DNA of 64,000 nt from an uncultured Pseudomonadota bacterium (lineage in GTDB: Bacteria > Pseudomonadota > Gammaproteobacteria > Burkholderiales > JALYOK01): contig CADEHE010000008.1 in NCBI GenBank assembly GCA_902826775.1, positions 124,001 through 188,000 of the forward strand, read 5' to 3'. Under the pieces are notes generated by a model. That model ran no database searches. It had not been told where the DNA came from and was given only the letters and a program-made list of their open reading frames with translations. The position numbers and the translations under genes are program-made. Numbering within the stretch: the first letter of the stretch is position 1; each line of letters opens with the position of its first letter. Positions 1-8,797 of the stretch are shown one piece after another.

Positions 1-426
1 CGCGTCGATACGCCGCTATGGGTACGCGGCAGCGACACCGAATTGCACAGCGCGCTGACGAACTTGGTGAGCAATGCGGTGCGCTACACGCCGCCTGAGG
101 GCGAGGTGCGCATTGCTTGGGAGATTTCTGATGGCGAAGGTGTTTTCTCAGTCGAGGATAGCGGACCGGGCATCGAAGCGATACACATTCCGCGCTTAAC
201 TGAGCGCTTCTACCGCGTGGACAAGAGCCGCTCGCGCGAGGGCGGCGGTACCGGTTTGGGCTTGGCGATCGTTAAGCATGTCCTGCAACGCCATCAGGCA
301 CGGCTAGACATTCAAAGCGAACCCGGCAAAGGCAGCCGCTTCGCAGTGCATTTTCCCAAACAGCGCTTGCTGGCTCCGCCAGTGCCGGCACACACGCGTT
401 CCATGGCACCCGCCGCTGGCTCGTGA
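1..426 (+). CDS. phoR: PhoR-like sensor histidine kinase, C-terminal part
   Basis: Cut by the left window edge, so only the last 141 residues are seen. They form the HATPase catalytic domain of a membrane sensor kinase. The N box reads LVSNAVRYTP, the G1 box DSGPGIE, the F box RFYRVDKSRSRE and the G2 box GTGLGLAIVKHV. The spacing and the RVDKSRSR stretch are typical of PhoR, the phosphate-starvation kinase that phosphorylates PhoB. The dimerisation domain, membrane segments and any phoB partner lie outside the window, so the PhoR name rests on similarity of this domain alone. The reading frame is open from base 1. The next gene starts about 100 bp downstream and is unrelated. Confidence 0.75.
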   Translation, partial: RVDTPLWVRGSDTELHSALTNLVSNAVRYTPPEGEVRIAWEISDGEGVFSVEDSGPGIEAIHIPRLTERFYRVDKSRSREGGGTGLGLAIVKHVLQRHQARLDIQSEPGKGSRFAVHFPKQRLLAPPVPAHTRSMAPAAGS

Positions 427-522
427 GGGCGGGCTAGGCCGTTCGGGCCGCCCGCGATTGGCCGAATGGCTTGGGGTACAATCGAACGCCGCGCTGCAGC
501 AGCGCAACCAGGTCTATAGAAA

Positions 523-942
523 ATGATTGGAGTCCTCGTCGTCGCTCACGGCGCCTTCGGCGAAAATCTGATCGAAAATGTCACGCACGTGTTGGGCCGG
601 CGCCCGGAACGCTTGAGTCACGTGCGCGTCGACGCGGGGGACAAGCCAGACCAAATTGCCGCCACAATTAAGCGCTCCATCGCGGCGTTGAACGACGGCG
701 ACGGTGTGTTGGTGCTGAGTGACATTTGCGGCGCAACGCCGTGCAATGTCGCCACTGAACTTCTGGGACAGGCAGTCGAGATGGTCGCCGGCGTGAATCT
801 GCCGATGCTGCTGCGCAGCTTGTCCTACCGAGATTTGCCGCTCGAGAGCGTCGTGGAAAAGGCAATCGTGGGAGGGCGCGAAGGCGTGATACGCATTGTC
901 AGGGAAGTCAGCGAGGCCAAACATGCCACGTCAGCAAGTTGA
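523..942 (+). CDS. PTS EIIA domain protein, mannose family
   Basis: 139 residues, a stand-alone EIIA of the mannose/sorbose family. The phosphorylated histidine is His9 in LVVAHG, and LSDICGATPCN is the other conserved loop. In beta- and alphaproteobacteria this protein, HPr and EI often form a PTS without a sugar permease, and phosphate on EIIA serves regulation. The window fits this: no EIIB or EIIC gene is present. The start of the HPr gene lies inside the end of this gene with a 20-nt overlap, so the two are probably translated together. Cytoplasmic. What EIIA regulates in this organism cannot be told from the sequence. Confidence 0.88.
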   Translation: MIGVLVVAHGAFGENLIENVTHVLGRRPERLSHVRVDAGDKPDQIAATIKRSIAALNDGDGVLVLSDICGATPCNVATELLGQAVEMVAGVNLPMLLRSLSYRDLPLESVVEKAIVGGREGVIRIVREVSEAKHATSAS

Positions 943-1192
943 GATTACCAATAAGCTCGGGCTGCATGCGCGCGCTTCAGCCAAATTGTCGCAGCTCGCC
1001 AGTCGTTTCAAGAGCGAAGTCTGGATTTCGCGCAATGGCAAGCGGGTGAATGCGAAAAGCATCATGGGCGTCATGATGCTGGCGGCCGCGAAGGGTTCGG
1101 CGGTAGAAATCGAGACCGTTGGCGCAGACGAGTCCGACGCGATTAGCGCGATCGCGGCCTTGATCGCGGATAAGTTCGGCGAGGGGGAGTAG
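923..1192 (+). CDS. ptsH: Phosphocarrier protein HPr
   Basis: 89 residues starting at the ATG at 923, which gives the normal HPr length. A TTG further upstream would add nine residues with no family support. His15 in LGLHARAS accepts phosphate from EI and passes it to EIIA. Ser46 in NAKSIMGVMML is the position phosphorylated by HPr kinase in organisms that have HprK. The HprK gene is not in this window, so use of Ser46 is only possible. The gene overlaps the EIIA gene by 20 nt and lies 127 bp before EI. Confidence 0.93.
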   Translation: MPRQQVEITNKLGLHARASAKLSQLASRFKSEVWISRNGKRVNAKSIMGVMMLAAAKGSAVEIETVGADESDAISAIAALIADKFGEGE

Positions 1193-1319
1193 AGCGGATT
1201 TGTGGATCGAGGCTTGAGCGTGCTGTACAGGAAGTTTATTCGCGAACGCCGCGCCCGTATTGTTTTTCGGCAGTTTTGACTGCGCCGTTCCTCCAAGTCT
1301 CCATCACCCACCATAAGGT

Positions 1320-3044
1320 ATGAGCTTTTCCCTCTACGGCATCGGAGTGTCGCGCGGCATCGCGATCGGCCGCGCGCATTTGATCTCACACACGTCCTTT
1401 GAGGTTGCGCACTACGAGATTCCGCCAGCGCGGGTTGATGCGGAGATTGCGCGATTCGATGCGGCGCTCGCCGTGGTGCGCGATGAGCTGCAAAACCTCA
1501 GCAAGAACGCTCCAGCCAGCGCCGCTCCGGAGTTCGGCGCGTTCGTCAATTTGCATTTGATGATTCTGAACGACCCGATGCTGGCGCTGACGCCGCGCGA
1601 GTTGATCGCACGTCAGCAATGCAATGCCGAGTGGGCGCTCAAGCAGCAAATGGATAGTTTGCTGGAGGAGTTTGAGCGCATCGAGGACAGTTATCTGCGC
1701 GAGCGTGGTGCGGACGTCACGCAAGTGGTCGAGCGTGTGCTGAAAGCGCTGCTCGGCCAGCCGGTCAGCATGCCGAAAGCGCAGGCGCGCGCCAAGGATG
1801 TGATTTTGGTGGCGCGCGATCTGAGTCCTGCTGACGTTATTGTGTTCCGCCACCAGGCGTTCGCCGGATTCATCACTGATTTGGGCGGCGCGACCTCGCA
1901 CACGGCGATTTTGGCGCGCAGCATGAATATCGCGTCGGTGGTCGCCTTGCACCATGCATGGGAGTTGGTGCGAGAGGATGAGATGCTCATCGTCGATGGC
2001 ACCCAAGGCGCAGTCATCGTCAACCCCGACAAATCGATCCTGGCTGAATACCGCCTCAAACAAGACCAGTGGGACATCGAACGGCAGCGCTTGCGGCGCT
2101 TGCGCACCACCAAGGCGCAGACTTTGTGCGGTGTTCCCATCGACTTGCAGGCGAATATCGAATCGCCGGACGAGGTCGATGAGGTGCAGCAATCCGGGGC
2201 GACGGGGATTGGGCTGTATCGCAGTGAATTCTTATTCCTCGGCCGCGCGGATCTGCCCGACGAGGACGAACAGTTCGAGGCGTACCGCGGCGTGGCCGAG
2301 GCGCTCAAACCGCACCCAGTCACTATCCGCACGCTCGATCTCGGTGCCGACAAGGCGCTCAATGGTCAAACGGCGAGCGGACCCAATCCGGCACTTGGCT
2401 TGCGCGCCATCCGCTATTGCCTGGCCGAGCCGCCACTATTTAACACGCAACTGCGCGCTATCCTGCGCGCATCGGCTTTTGGCAAAGTGCATTTGCTGCT
2501 GCCGATGCTTTCGAGTTTCACCGAGCTCAACCAAAGCCTGGACATGATCGAAGCAGCAAAGCAACAGCTTCGTGATGAGAAAATCGCGTTCGACGATCAC
2601 ATTGCGGTCGGCGGCATGGTCGAGGTGCCGGCGGCGGCACTGTCGCTGCCCGCGTTTGTCGAGCGGCTGGATTTCTTGTCGATCGGCACCAACGATCTGA
2701 TACAGTACACGCTCGCAATCGATCGCACCGACGACAGTGTGGCGTATCTTTACAATCCGCTGCACCCGGCGGTGTTGTGGCTGGTCGCGCACACCATACG
2801 CACGGCGAATAGAGCCAAGATTCCGGTGGCCGTGTGCGGCGAAATGGCGGGTGATGTCAATTTGACGCGCTTGCTGCTGGGTTTCGGCTTGACGCAGTTT
2901 TCAATGCATCCGGCGCAGTTGCCCGCGGTGAAGCAGCGCGTGTTGCAAACTGGATTGGCGCATGCTCGCAATGCGGCACGGCGCATCTTGAGTGCGCAGG
3001 ACCCGGACAAGATTCAGCTGTTGTTGGAACGGTTGAACGCCTAG
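1320..3044 (+). CDS. ptsI: PTS enzyme I (phosphoenolpyruvate-protein phosphotransferase)
   Basis: 574 residues, normal enzyme I length. It takes phosphate from phosphoenolpyruvate onto His194 (GGATSHTAILA) and gives it to HPr. The N-terminal HPr-binding domain covers roughly residues 1-150, the swivelling phosphohistidine domain about 150-230, and the C-terminal TIM barrel the rest. Cys506 in VAVCGEMAGD and the LSIGTNDLIQYT segment mark the PEP site. The ATG at 1320 gives the family N-terminus with GIGVSRGIAIG. It follows EIIA and HPr, completing a PTS relay without a permease. The 70-bp gap to metX holds no recognisable terminator. Confidence 0.95.
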   Translation: MSFSLYGIGVSRGIAIGRAHLISHTSFEVAHYEIPPARVDAEIARFDAALAVVRDELQNLSKNAPASAAPEFGAFVNLHLMILNDPMLALTPRELIARQQCNAEWALKQQMDSLLEEFERIEDSYLRERGADVTQVVERVLKALLGQPVSMPKAQARAKDVILVARDLSPADVIVFRHQAFAGFITDLGGATSHTAILARSMNIASVVALHHAWELVREDEMLIVDGTQGAVIVNPDKSILAEYRLKQDQWDIERQRLRRLRTTKAQTLCGVPIDLQANIESPDEVDEVQQSGATGIGLYRSEFLFLGRADLPDEDEQFEAYRGVAEALKPHPVTIRTLDLGADKALNGQTASGPNPALGLRAIRYCLAEPPLFNTQLRAILRASAFGKVHLLLPMLSSFTELNQSLDMIEAAKQQLRDEKIAFDDHIAVGGMVEVPAAALSLPAFVERLDFLSIGTNDLIQYTLAIDRTDDSVAYLYNPLHPAVLWLVAHTIRTANRAKIPVAVCGEMAGDVNLTRLLLGFGLTQFSMHPAQLPAVKQRVLQTGLAHARNAARRILSAQDPDKIQLLLERLNA

Positions 3045-3114
3045 TACTATCACCAGGATACTTCGGAATATCTTTATTGTTCTTCCTTAAAAAGCAATAC
3101 AGAAAATAGTATCT

Positions 3115-4269
3115 GTGAATGCCCTTAGCACAACAGAGGCCCGCTCGGTCGGAGCGGTGCAGGCGCAGCGCATGTCGTTCGCCTCGTCATTGCCGTTGCG
3201 CTGTGGCGGCGCCATTGAGCGCTACGCGCTCATGTACGAAACCTACGGTGCGCTGAACGCTGCGAAGTCGAACGCAGTGCTGGTATGTCATGCGCTCAAC
3301 GCCTCGCATCATGTGGCTGGCTACTACGCCGATGATAGTAAGAACATCGGCTGGTGGGATAACTTGATCGGACCAGGCAAGCCGCTGGATACGGAAAGGT
3401 TTTTTGTCGTTGGTGTGAACAATCTGGGCGGTTGCCATGGATCAACGGGGCCGGCCAGCATCAACGAAGCCACTGGCAAGCAGTACGGCGCAAGTTTTCC
3501 GGTGGTGACGGTCGAGGATTGGGTCGAAGCGCAAGCGCGATTGGCAGATCAACTCGGCATCGAGCGTTTCGCGGCGGTGATGGGTGGTAGCCTGGGCGCG
3601 ATGCAGGCGTTGTCTTGGGCCATTCAATATCCGCAGCGAGTGGCCAATGCGCTCGTGATTGCGGCGGCACCGAAGCTCTCGGCGCAGAATATTGCGTTCA
3701 ACGAAGTTGCGCGGCAAGCTATCATGACCGATCCGGATTTCCACGGCGGCGACTACTATGCGCACGGCGTGGTGCCGCGCCGTGGCTTGCGTTTGGCGCG
3801 AATGATCGGACACATCACCTATCTGTCCGACGATGCGATGATGGAGAAGTTTGGCCGCGCCTTGCGCAATGGTGTGCTCAACTTTCATTTTGACGTTGAG
3901 TTCGAGATCGAATCGTATCTGCGCTATCAGGGCGACAAGTTCGCGGACTACTTCGACGCAAATACTTACCTGCGCATCACTAAGGCGCTCGACTACTTCG
4001 ATCCGGCCTTGGCTCACGGCGACAGCCTGCGCAAAGCGTTGGCCCCAGCGCTGGCGAAATTCCTAGTGGTGTCCTTTACCTCCGATTGGCGTTTTTCTCC
4101 GGCCCGCTCGCGTGAGATCGTCAAGGCGTTACTCGATAACAGGCATCGCGTGAGCTACGCGGAGATTACCGCGCCGCACGGTCATGACGCGTTCTTGATG
4201 GAAGACACCCAGTACCACGGCGTGCTAAGCGCTTACTTTGAGCGCATGGCGCGCGAGCTTGGCGTTTGA
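3115..4269 (+). CDS. metX: Homoserine O-acyltransferase MetX
   Basis: 384 residues of the alpha/beta hydrolase fold. It activates homoserine by O-acetylation or O-succinylation, an early step of methionine synthesis. The nucleophile is Ser159 in MGGSLGAMQ, and the histidine of the triad lies in APHGHDAFL near the C-terminus. [14 protein letters not shown] is the usual MetX signature. Which acyl-CoA is used cannot be decided by eye, since many proteobacterial MetX proteins use succinyl-CoA. The start is taken as the GTG at 3115; an in-frame ATG at 3172 would also keep the core. metW follows after one base, a conserved pair in proteobacteria. Confidence 0.93.
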   Translation: MNALSTTEARSVGAVQAQRMSFASSLPLRCGGAIERYALMYETYGALNAAKSNAVLVCHALNASHHVAGYYADDSKNIGWWDNLIGPGKPLDTERFFVVGVNNLGGCHGSTGPASINEATGKQYGASFPVVTVEDWVEAQARLADQLGIERFAAVMGGSLGAMQALSWAIQYPQRVANALVIAAAPKLSAQNIAFNEVARQAIMTDPDFHGGDYYAHGVVPRRGLRLARMIGHITYLSDDAMMEKFGRALRNGVLNFHFDVEFEIESYLRYQGDKFADYFDANTYLRITKALDYFDPALAHGDSLRKALAPALAKFLVVSFTSDWRFSPARSREIVKALLDNRHRVSYAEITAPHGHDAFLMEDTQYHGVLSAYFERMARELGV

Positions 4270-4270
4270 G

Positions 4271-4870
4271 ATGGCTAAGCGGCTCGACTTTCAAACGATT
4301 CGCGATTGGATTGATCCAGGCGCCAACGTGCTGGATCTTGGCTGCGGCGATGGCGCGCTGCTGCGCTATTTGCGCGAGACGCGCAACACAACCGGGTACG
4401 GCGTGGAAATCGACGACGCGCGAGTGCTCGCTTCAATCGCCAATGACGTCGACGTTATTCAGATTGATTTAGAGGCTGGTCTATCGGGATTCGAATCGGC
4501 CTCATTCGACTATGTGCTGCTTTCGCAGACTATCCAGGCGGTGCGCAACAGCGAGTTGATTATGCGCGAAATGATGCGTGTGGCACGCCAAGGTATTGTG
4601 ACGTTCCCAAATTTTGGGCATTGGCGCCACCGCTTCGATATCTTGCGCGGGCGCATGCCGGTGTCGAAGGCGCTGCCGTACCAATGGTTTGATACGCCCA
4701 ATATTCATCTTTGCACGCTGCACGATTTCGAGCTGCTGTGTGCGCGATTGAACTTGCGCGTGCTCAACCGCGTCGTGTTGAATGAAAACCAGCAGGTCGT
4801 GAACTCGCTGCCGAATTTGCTCGGCAGCTTGGCTATTTACCGCTTCGAATCGAACCTGGCAGGCACTTAG
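4271..4870 (+). CDS. metW: Methionine biosynthesis protein MetW
   Basis: 199 residues with a class I methyltransferase fold. VLDLGCGDGALLRYL is the nucleotide-binding motif I, and IVTFPNFGHWRHR plus LPYQWFDTPNIH are hallmarks of MetW. MetW pairs with MetX in proteobacteria and is thought to be needed for its activity; the fold need not mean methyl transfer. The ATG at 4271 follows the metX stop by one base, implying translational coupling. The gene is convergent with ampG 28 bp downstream. Confidence 0.92.
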   Translation: MAKRLDFQTIRDWIDPGANVLDLGCGDGALLRYLRETRNTTGYGVEIDDARVLASIANDVDVIQIDLEAGLSGFESASFDYVLLSQTIQAVRNSELIMREMMRVARQGIVTFPNFGHWRHRFDILRGRMPVSKALPYQWFDTPNIHLCTLHDFELLCARLNLRVLNRVVLNENQQVVNSLPNLLGSLAIYRFESNLAGT

Positions 4871-4898
4871 CGCAGCGGCATTTTTCGGTTAGTCGCCG

Positions 4899-6224
4899 TC
4901 AGTCTGCGCGCGCGGTTCCGGCGCTGCCTATGGAGCTGTCGACCAGGCCGGCCCGCATCATGAGCCAGAACAATAAAATTCCGGGCAGTGCGGCCAACGT
5001 GGTTAGCAGGTAGAAGTTGGGATAGCCCAGCCACTCGATCAATGCGCCCGCCGTGGTGCCAGTTAGAAAGCGGCCGACGACGCTAGCGGCGGCTGAGATC
5101 AAAGCGTACTGAGCTGCGGTGAAGCGCAGATCGCACAGAGCGGAAAAGTATGCAACTACGACCACCCCACCGTAGCCGCTGGCAAAATTCTCGAATCCGA
5201 TGGCGCCGGCCATCGCCCAATTGCTATGGCCAAGACTGGCCAAGCCGGCGAAACTGAGGTTGGAGATTCCCATCAAGATCAATGCTAGTAAAACGGAACG
5301 CTTTAAGCCGATGCGTGCGTAGATCACTCCGCCGATGAAAATGCCGATGAGATAGGCCCAAAACCCAAGCCCAACGTCATAGATGGCGATCTCGTCGTTA
5401 GTAAATTTCAAATCGTCGAATAGTAGCCGGAATGTCAAATTCGCCAGTGTGTCGCCGACTTTATGCAGCAGGATAAATAGCAGTACCAGCCAAGCGCCCT
5501 GGCGGCGGAAAAACTCCACGAAGGGTCCGCTTATAGCCTGACCCAGCTGCGCAAAGCTGTTCCACGAACCGATGTCCCGATGCCGCTTTGGCTCGCCCAG
5601 CATTGTCGCGGTGAGCATCGCGGGTAGCGCGAACGCGGCGCATACCATGTATGCCGTGCTCCAGCCGCTGCGCGCCGCGACGACCAAGGCAAGTCCTCCC
5701 GCTACCGCCGAACCAATGCGCCAGCCGTACTGCGACATGCCGGAGCCCACTCCAAGCTGGTAGGGTTTGAGTGATTCGATGCGGTAGGCATCGATGACGA
5801 TGTCGAAGGTTGCTCCGGCGACTCCGACCAGCACTGCAGCAACGACGGTCGCCAAGATGCCGGCTTTCGGATCGACCATAGCTAGGTTGATCACTGCTGC
5901 CATGACAAGCGCTCCGGCAAGCAGTATCCATGACACGCGCTGCCCCAGCCGTCCCAGCAAGGGCAAGCGCACGCCATCGACTAACCAAGCCCACAGCATC
6001 TTCAAGTTATAAACGAGGAAAGCGAGTGAAAACGCGGTGACTGTCTTCTTGTCGATGCCGTCTTGCGCCAACCGCGTAGTCAGTGTGGCGCCGATCATTG
6101 CGTAGGGAAAACCAGAGGAAATACCGAGAAAGAACGCCCCAAGCGCCTCTTTTTCTACATAGGGTCTGAATGCTCGCCACAAGTTGCGTTCTTGCGCCTG
6201 CTCGCCAGTTTCTGGAGGGGGCAT
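4899..6224 (-). CDS. ampG: AmpG-type muropeptide permease (MFS)
   Basis: 441 residues with about twelve hydrophobic segments of the major facilitator superfamily. AmpG imports anhydro-muropeptides released during wall turnover into the cytoplasm for recycling. The N-terminal segment FFLGISSGFPYAMIGATLT and the loop FDIVIDAYRIESL are characteristic of AmpG rather than other MFS carriers. Inner membrane. It stands alone on the minus strand, close to xthA, and fits the wall-centred content of the window. Substrate and any link to beta-lactamase induction are inferred from the family only. Confidence 0.85.
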   Translation of the reverse strand: MPPPETGEQAQERNLWRAFRPYVEKEALGAFFLGISSGFPYAMIGATLTTRLAQDGIDKKTVTAFSLAFLVYNLKMLWAWLVDGVRLPLLGRLGQRVSWILLAGALVMAAVINLAMVDPKAGILATVVAAVLVGVAGATFDIVIDAYRIESLKPYQLGVGSGMSQYGWRIGSAVAGGLALVVAARSGWSTAYMVCAAFALPAMLTATMLGEPKRHRDIGSWNSFAQLGQAISGPFVEFFRRQGAWLVLLFILLHKVGDTLANLTFRLLFDDLKFTNDEIAIYDVGLGFWAYLIGIFIGGVIYARIGLKRSVLLALILMGISNLSFAGLASLGHSNWAMAGAIGFENFASGYGGVVVVAYFSALCDLRFTAAQYALISAAASVVGRFLTGTTAGALIEWLGYPNFYLLTTLAALPGILLFWLMMRAGLVDSSIGSAGTARAD

Positions 6225-6272
6225 TGTTGTATGTGAGCCAGCGCTTACTTAATCGATGCTCGATGCGGATCG

Positions 6273-7046
6273 TTAAAGGGCGAAGTCATAGTCGACGATA
6301 AGGGGAGCGTGGTCGGAGAAGCGCGCTTCTTTATAGATGCGCGCCTGTCGCGCTGTTGCAGCGATAGCGGGAGTCGCAATCTGATAATCGATGCGCCAAC
6401 CGACGTTCTTCGCGTAGGCCTGTCCGCGATTCGACCACCAGGTATATTGCTCCGGTCGCGGATCGAGGTGGCGAAAGACGTCGACAAAGCCCAAATTATC
6501 GAAAACTTTGCTTAACCAGCTGCGTTCTTCCGGTAAAAAGCCGGAATTCCTTTGGTTAGAGCGCCAATTCTTAAGATCGATTTCTTTGTGCGCGATATTC
6601 CAATCCCCACATAGAATAACTTCTTTCCCTGACTGTTTCAGTTTTTCAAGGTAAGGGAAAAAGCGCTCCATGAAATGAAACTTCGATTGTTGCCTCTCGG
6701 GCCCACTGGAGCCAGAAGGTAGGTAGACCGATATGATAGATAATTTACCGTATTGAGCTTCTAAGTAGCGGCCTTCTACGTCTATCTCCGGGATATGTAA
6801 CCCCTCCCGCAACTTTTCTGGCGTGGCTTTCAGGTACAAGCCGACACCGCTATAGCCCTTCTTTTCAGCGTGGTGGAAGTGCCCAACCAGGCCGCCGATG
6901 CGGCTGAGCTCCGGGGTTAGGTCGGCGGCTTGCGCTTTGATTTCTTGCACGCAGACGGCGTCGGCGCGCTGCCGTGCCGCCCAGGGCATGAAACCTTTGC
7001 TGGCGGCCGAGCGAATGCCATTGAGATTAAGGCTGATGACACGCAT
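6273..7046 (-). CDS. xthA: Exodeoxyribonuclease III / AP endonuclease
   Basis: 257 residues of the endonuclease/exonuclease/phosphatase family. It cuts DNA at abasic sites and degrades 3' ends in base excision repair. Conserved parts are LNLNGIRSA at the start, VQEIKA with the metal-binding glutamate, GDWNIAH, and SDHAPLIVDYDF at the end with the catalytic histidine. The ATG at 7046 gives MRVISLNLNG, the usual N-terminus; a TTG just upstream was not chosen. Divergent from pyrE, with 131 bp between the starts. Confidence 0.92.
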   Translation of the reverse strand: MRVISLNLNGIRSAASKGFMPWAARQRADAVCVQEIKAQAADLTPELSRIGGLVGHFHHAEKKGYSGVGLYLKATPEKLREGLHIPEIDVEGRYLEAQYGKLSIISVYLPSGSSGPERQQSKFHFMERFFPYLEKLKQSGKEVILCGDWNIAHKEIDLKNWRSNQRNSGFLPEERSWLSKVFDNLGFVDVFRHLDPRPEQYTWWSNRGQAYAKNVGWRIDYQIATPAIAATARQARIYKEARFSDHAPLIVDYDFAL

Positions 7047-7177
7047 CAATTAGGCACGCGCTTTGCTCTACGAATGCTGCAAAACACTGTGTCGATCAAC
7101 GTGCGCGATGCAGCCGCTCTTGGCAACTGTGTTAGATTTCCCGCTCACTCTGGTTCGCTTGCCGTTTATTGGCGCAA

Positions 7178-7822
7178 ATGAATGATTTTCGTCAGGCTTT
7201 CTTGGCTTTCGCCATCGCGCGGGGCGCGATTCGCTTTGGAGAATTTAGGACCAAGGCCGGGCGACTGTCCCCGTATTTCTTCAATGCCGGCACTTTTAAT
7301 GATGGCGCCGCTCTCAGGCAGTTGACGCGATTCTACGCGAAAGCGCTGCTGGCGAGCGATGTTGAGTTCGACGTTTTGTTCGGTCCTGCCTATAAGGGAA
7401 TCCCGTTGGCCGCTGGCGTCGCAATCGCCTTGGCGGAGGCGGACCGTAACGTGAACTTTGCCTACAATCGAAAGGAAGCCAAGGATCATGGCGAGGGCGG
7501 CCTCTTGGTCGGCGCCCCGCTAAAGGGTAAAGTGATGATCGTGGATGATGTGATTTCTGCGGGAACGTCGGTGCGCGAGTCGGTCGAATTGATCCGGCAG
7601 AAAGGTGCGCAACCAGCTGGTGTTGTGATAGCCCTCGATCGTATGGAGCAAGGACGCGACGCACGGAGCGCAGTGCAGGAGGTGGAGCAGGATCTCGGCT
7701 TGCCGGTGTTAAAAATTGCCACACTAGCCGACCTGATGCTTCTGCTCCAAGCAGATGCGCGTTATAGCGCCGAGCTGCCGCGGTTGGCGGCTTACCGAGA
7801 CCAATATGGTGTGGTCACGTAA
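7178..7822 (+). CDS. pyrE: Orotate phosphoribosyltransferase
   Basis: 214 residues, normal length. It joins orotate and PRPP to give orotidine 5'-phosphate in pyrimidine synthesis. The PRPP-binding signature is VMIVDDVISAGTS, and FGPAYKGIPLA and FNAGTF are other family segments. The ATG at 7178 gives MNDFRQAFLAFAI; the TTG at 7169 would add three residues. The C-terminus is intact. A DUF4124 gene follows 18 bp later in the same direction and may be co-transcribed, although no functional link is known. Confidence 0.95.
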   Translation: MNDFRQAFLAFAIARGAIRFGEFRTKAGRLSPYFFNAGTFNDGAALRQLTRFYAKALLASDVEFDVLFGPAYKGIPLAAGVAIALAEADRNVNFAYNRKEAKDHGEGGLLVGAPLKGKVMIVDDVISAGTSVRESVELIRQKGAQPAGVVIALDRMEQGRDARSAVQEVEQDLGLPVLKIATLADLMLLLQADARYSAELPRLAAYRDQYGVVT

Positions 7823-7840
7823 ATCAACCAGACCTGCGCA

Positions 7841-8785
7841 ATGATGCTTAAACCAAAGTTCGCCCTTGCCATGAGTTTGGCGCTTTTGCTTACTCAGGCA
7901 GTGGCGCGCGCAGAACTTTTTAAGTGGGTGGACGAGAAAGGCGTAACCCACTACGGTGATCGCATTCCGCCCGAGTACTCGAAGCAAGGCAATTCGCAAC
8001 TCAACAAGCGCGGAATAACGGTGCGGAAAGTCGATCCCGCTTTGACCGCAGAGGAACGCCGAGCGCGGCAAGAAGAAGAATTGCGGCTGAAGGACGCTTT
8101 GAAACAAGCCGAGGCGCAGCAGCGTGAGGACTTGGCGCTAATCAACACCTATTCCACCGAACAAGAGATCGATTTGGCGCGAGACCGGCGCGTTGCCCAG
8201 ATTGATCAAATTGTTTCGCAAGCGCAGACGCAAAGCCTTGAGTTGGACAAGCGGGTCGCGTCGGTGACAGATGCACTGAAGCGGGTCAAAGCGCCGAACG
8301 CGAAGGCCGTGCAGGAGCAAGAGCTCGCGGCGCTAGACAAGCGTCAGGGCGCTATGCGCGCGGCCATAGCGAAGCTTCGTGCTGACCGGCAAGACGTTAT
8401 TGCACACTTCGAGCAAGATAAACTTCGCTTCCGTGAGATCAAGGCCAATGGCGTCACCAGCACTCGCTTGGCGGCGGTTGCTCGCCGTAGCGGAGAGGAT
8501 CGAGTCTCAGAACTCGCTCTCAACTTGACTGATCCTATCGTTAGCGCTTGCGTGAATGAATGGCGTGAGACCGTTAGCAATCTTGTTGGCGCACCATATG
8601 CGGTCGGGGCGCGTTTGATCGGGCGCAGCAATCGCGAAGAAGTTGTGGTAGAGGGGCGTGCACGCTCAAATGTTGGCCAGAGCCAAGTGCGTCGCTGGAC
8701 CTGTCCTTTAACGGCCGACCGCGCAATCGACAAGAAAGAAACTGACGTGCGCAAGGCGCTGGCGAGTCTCGGCGCGCAATACTAG
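7841..8785 (+). CDS. DUF4124 domain secreted protein
   Basis: 314 residues. Residues 1-24 are a signal peptide ending near VARA. Directly after it comes the DUF4124 core, LFKWVDEKGVTHYGDRIPPE, a small domain common in periplasmic proteins of proteobacteria. Residues about 65-200 are rich in Glu, Lys, Arg, Ala and Gln and likely form long coiled coils. The C-terminal 90 residues have two cysteines (ACVNEW and RWTCPL) that could form a disulfide. The function is unknown. It follows pyrE closely and converges on gatB. Confidence 0.8.
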   Translation: MMLKPKFALAMSLALLLTQAVARAELFKWVDEKGVTHYGDRIPPEYSKQGNSQLNKRGITVRKVDPALTAEERRARQEEELRLKDALKQAEAQQREDLALINTYSTEQEIDLARDRRVAQIDQIVSQAQTQSLELDKRVASVTDALKRVKAPNAKAVQEQELAALDKRQGAMRAAIAKLRADRQDVIAHFEQDKLRFREIKANGVTSTRLAAVARRSGEDRVSELALNLTDPIVSACVNEWRETVSNLVGAPYAVGARLIGRSNREEVVVEGRARSNVGQSQVRRWTCPLTADRAIDKKETDVRKALASLGAQY

Positions 8786-8797
8786 CAGCACGAGGGC

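Noticed and set aside
931..1389. Long minus-strand open frame across HPr and the EI start
   Set aside because: Opposite a well-supported HPr gene, with no family similarity; GC-rich genes give such antisense frames.
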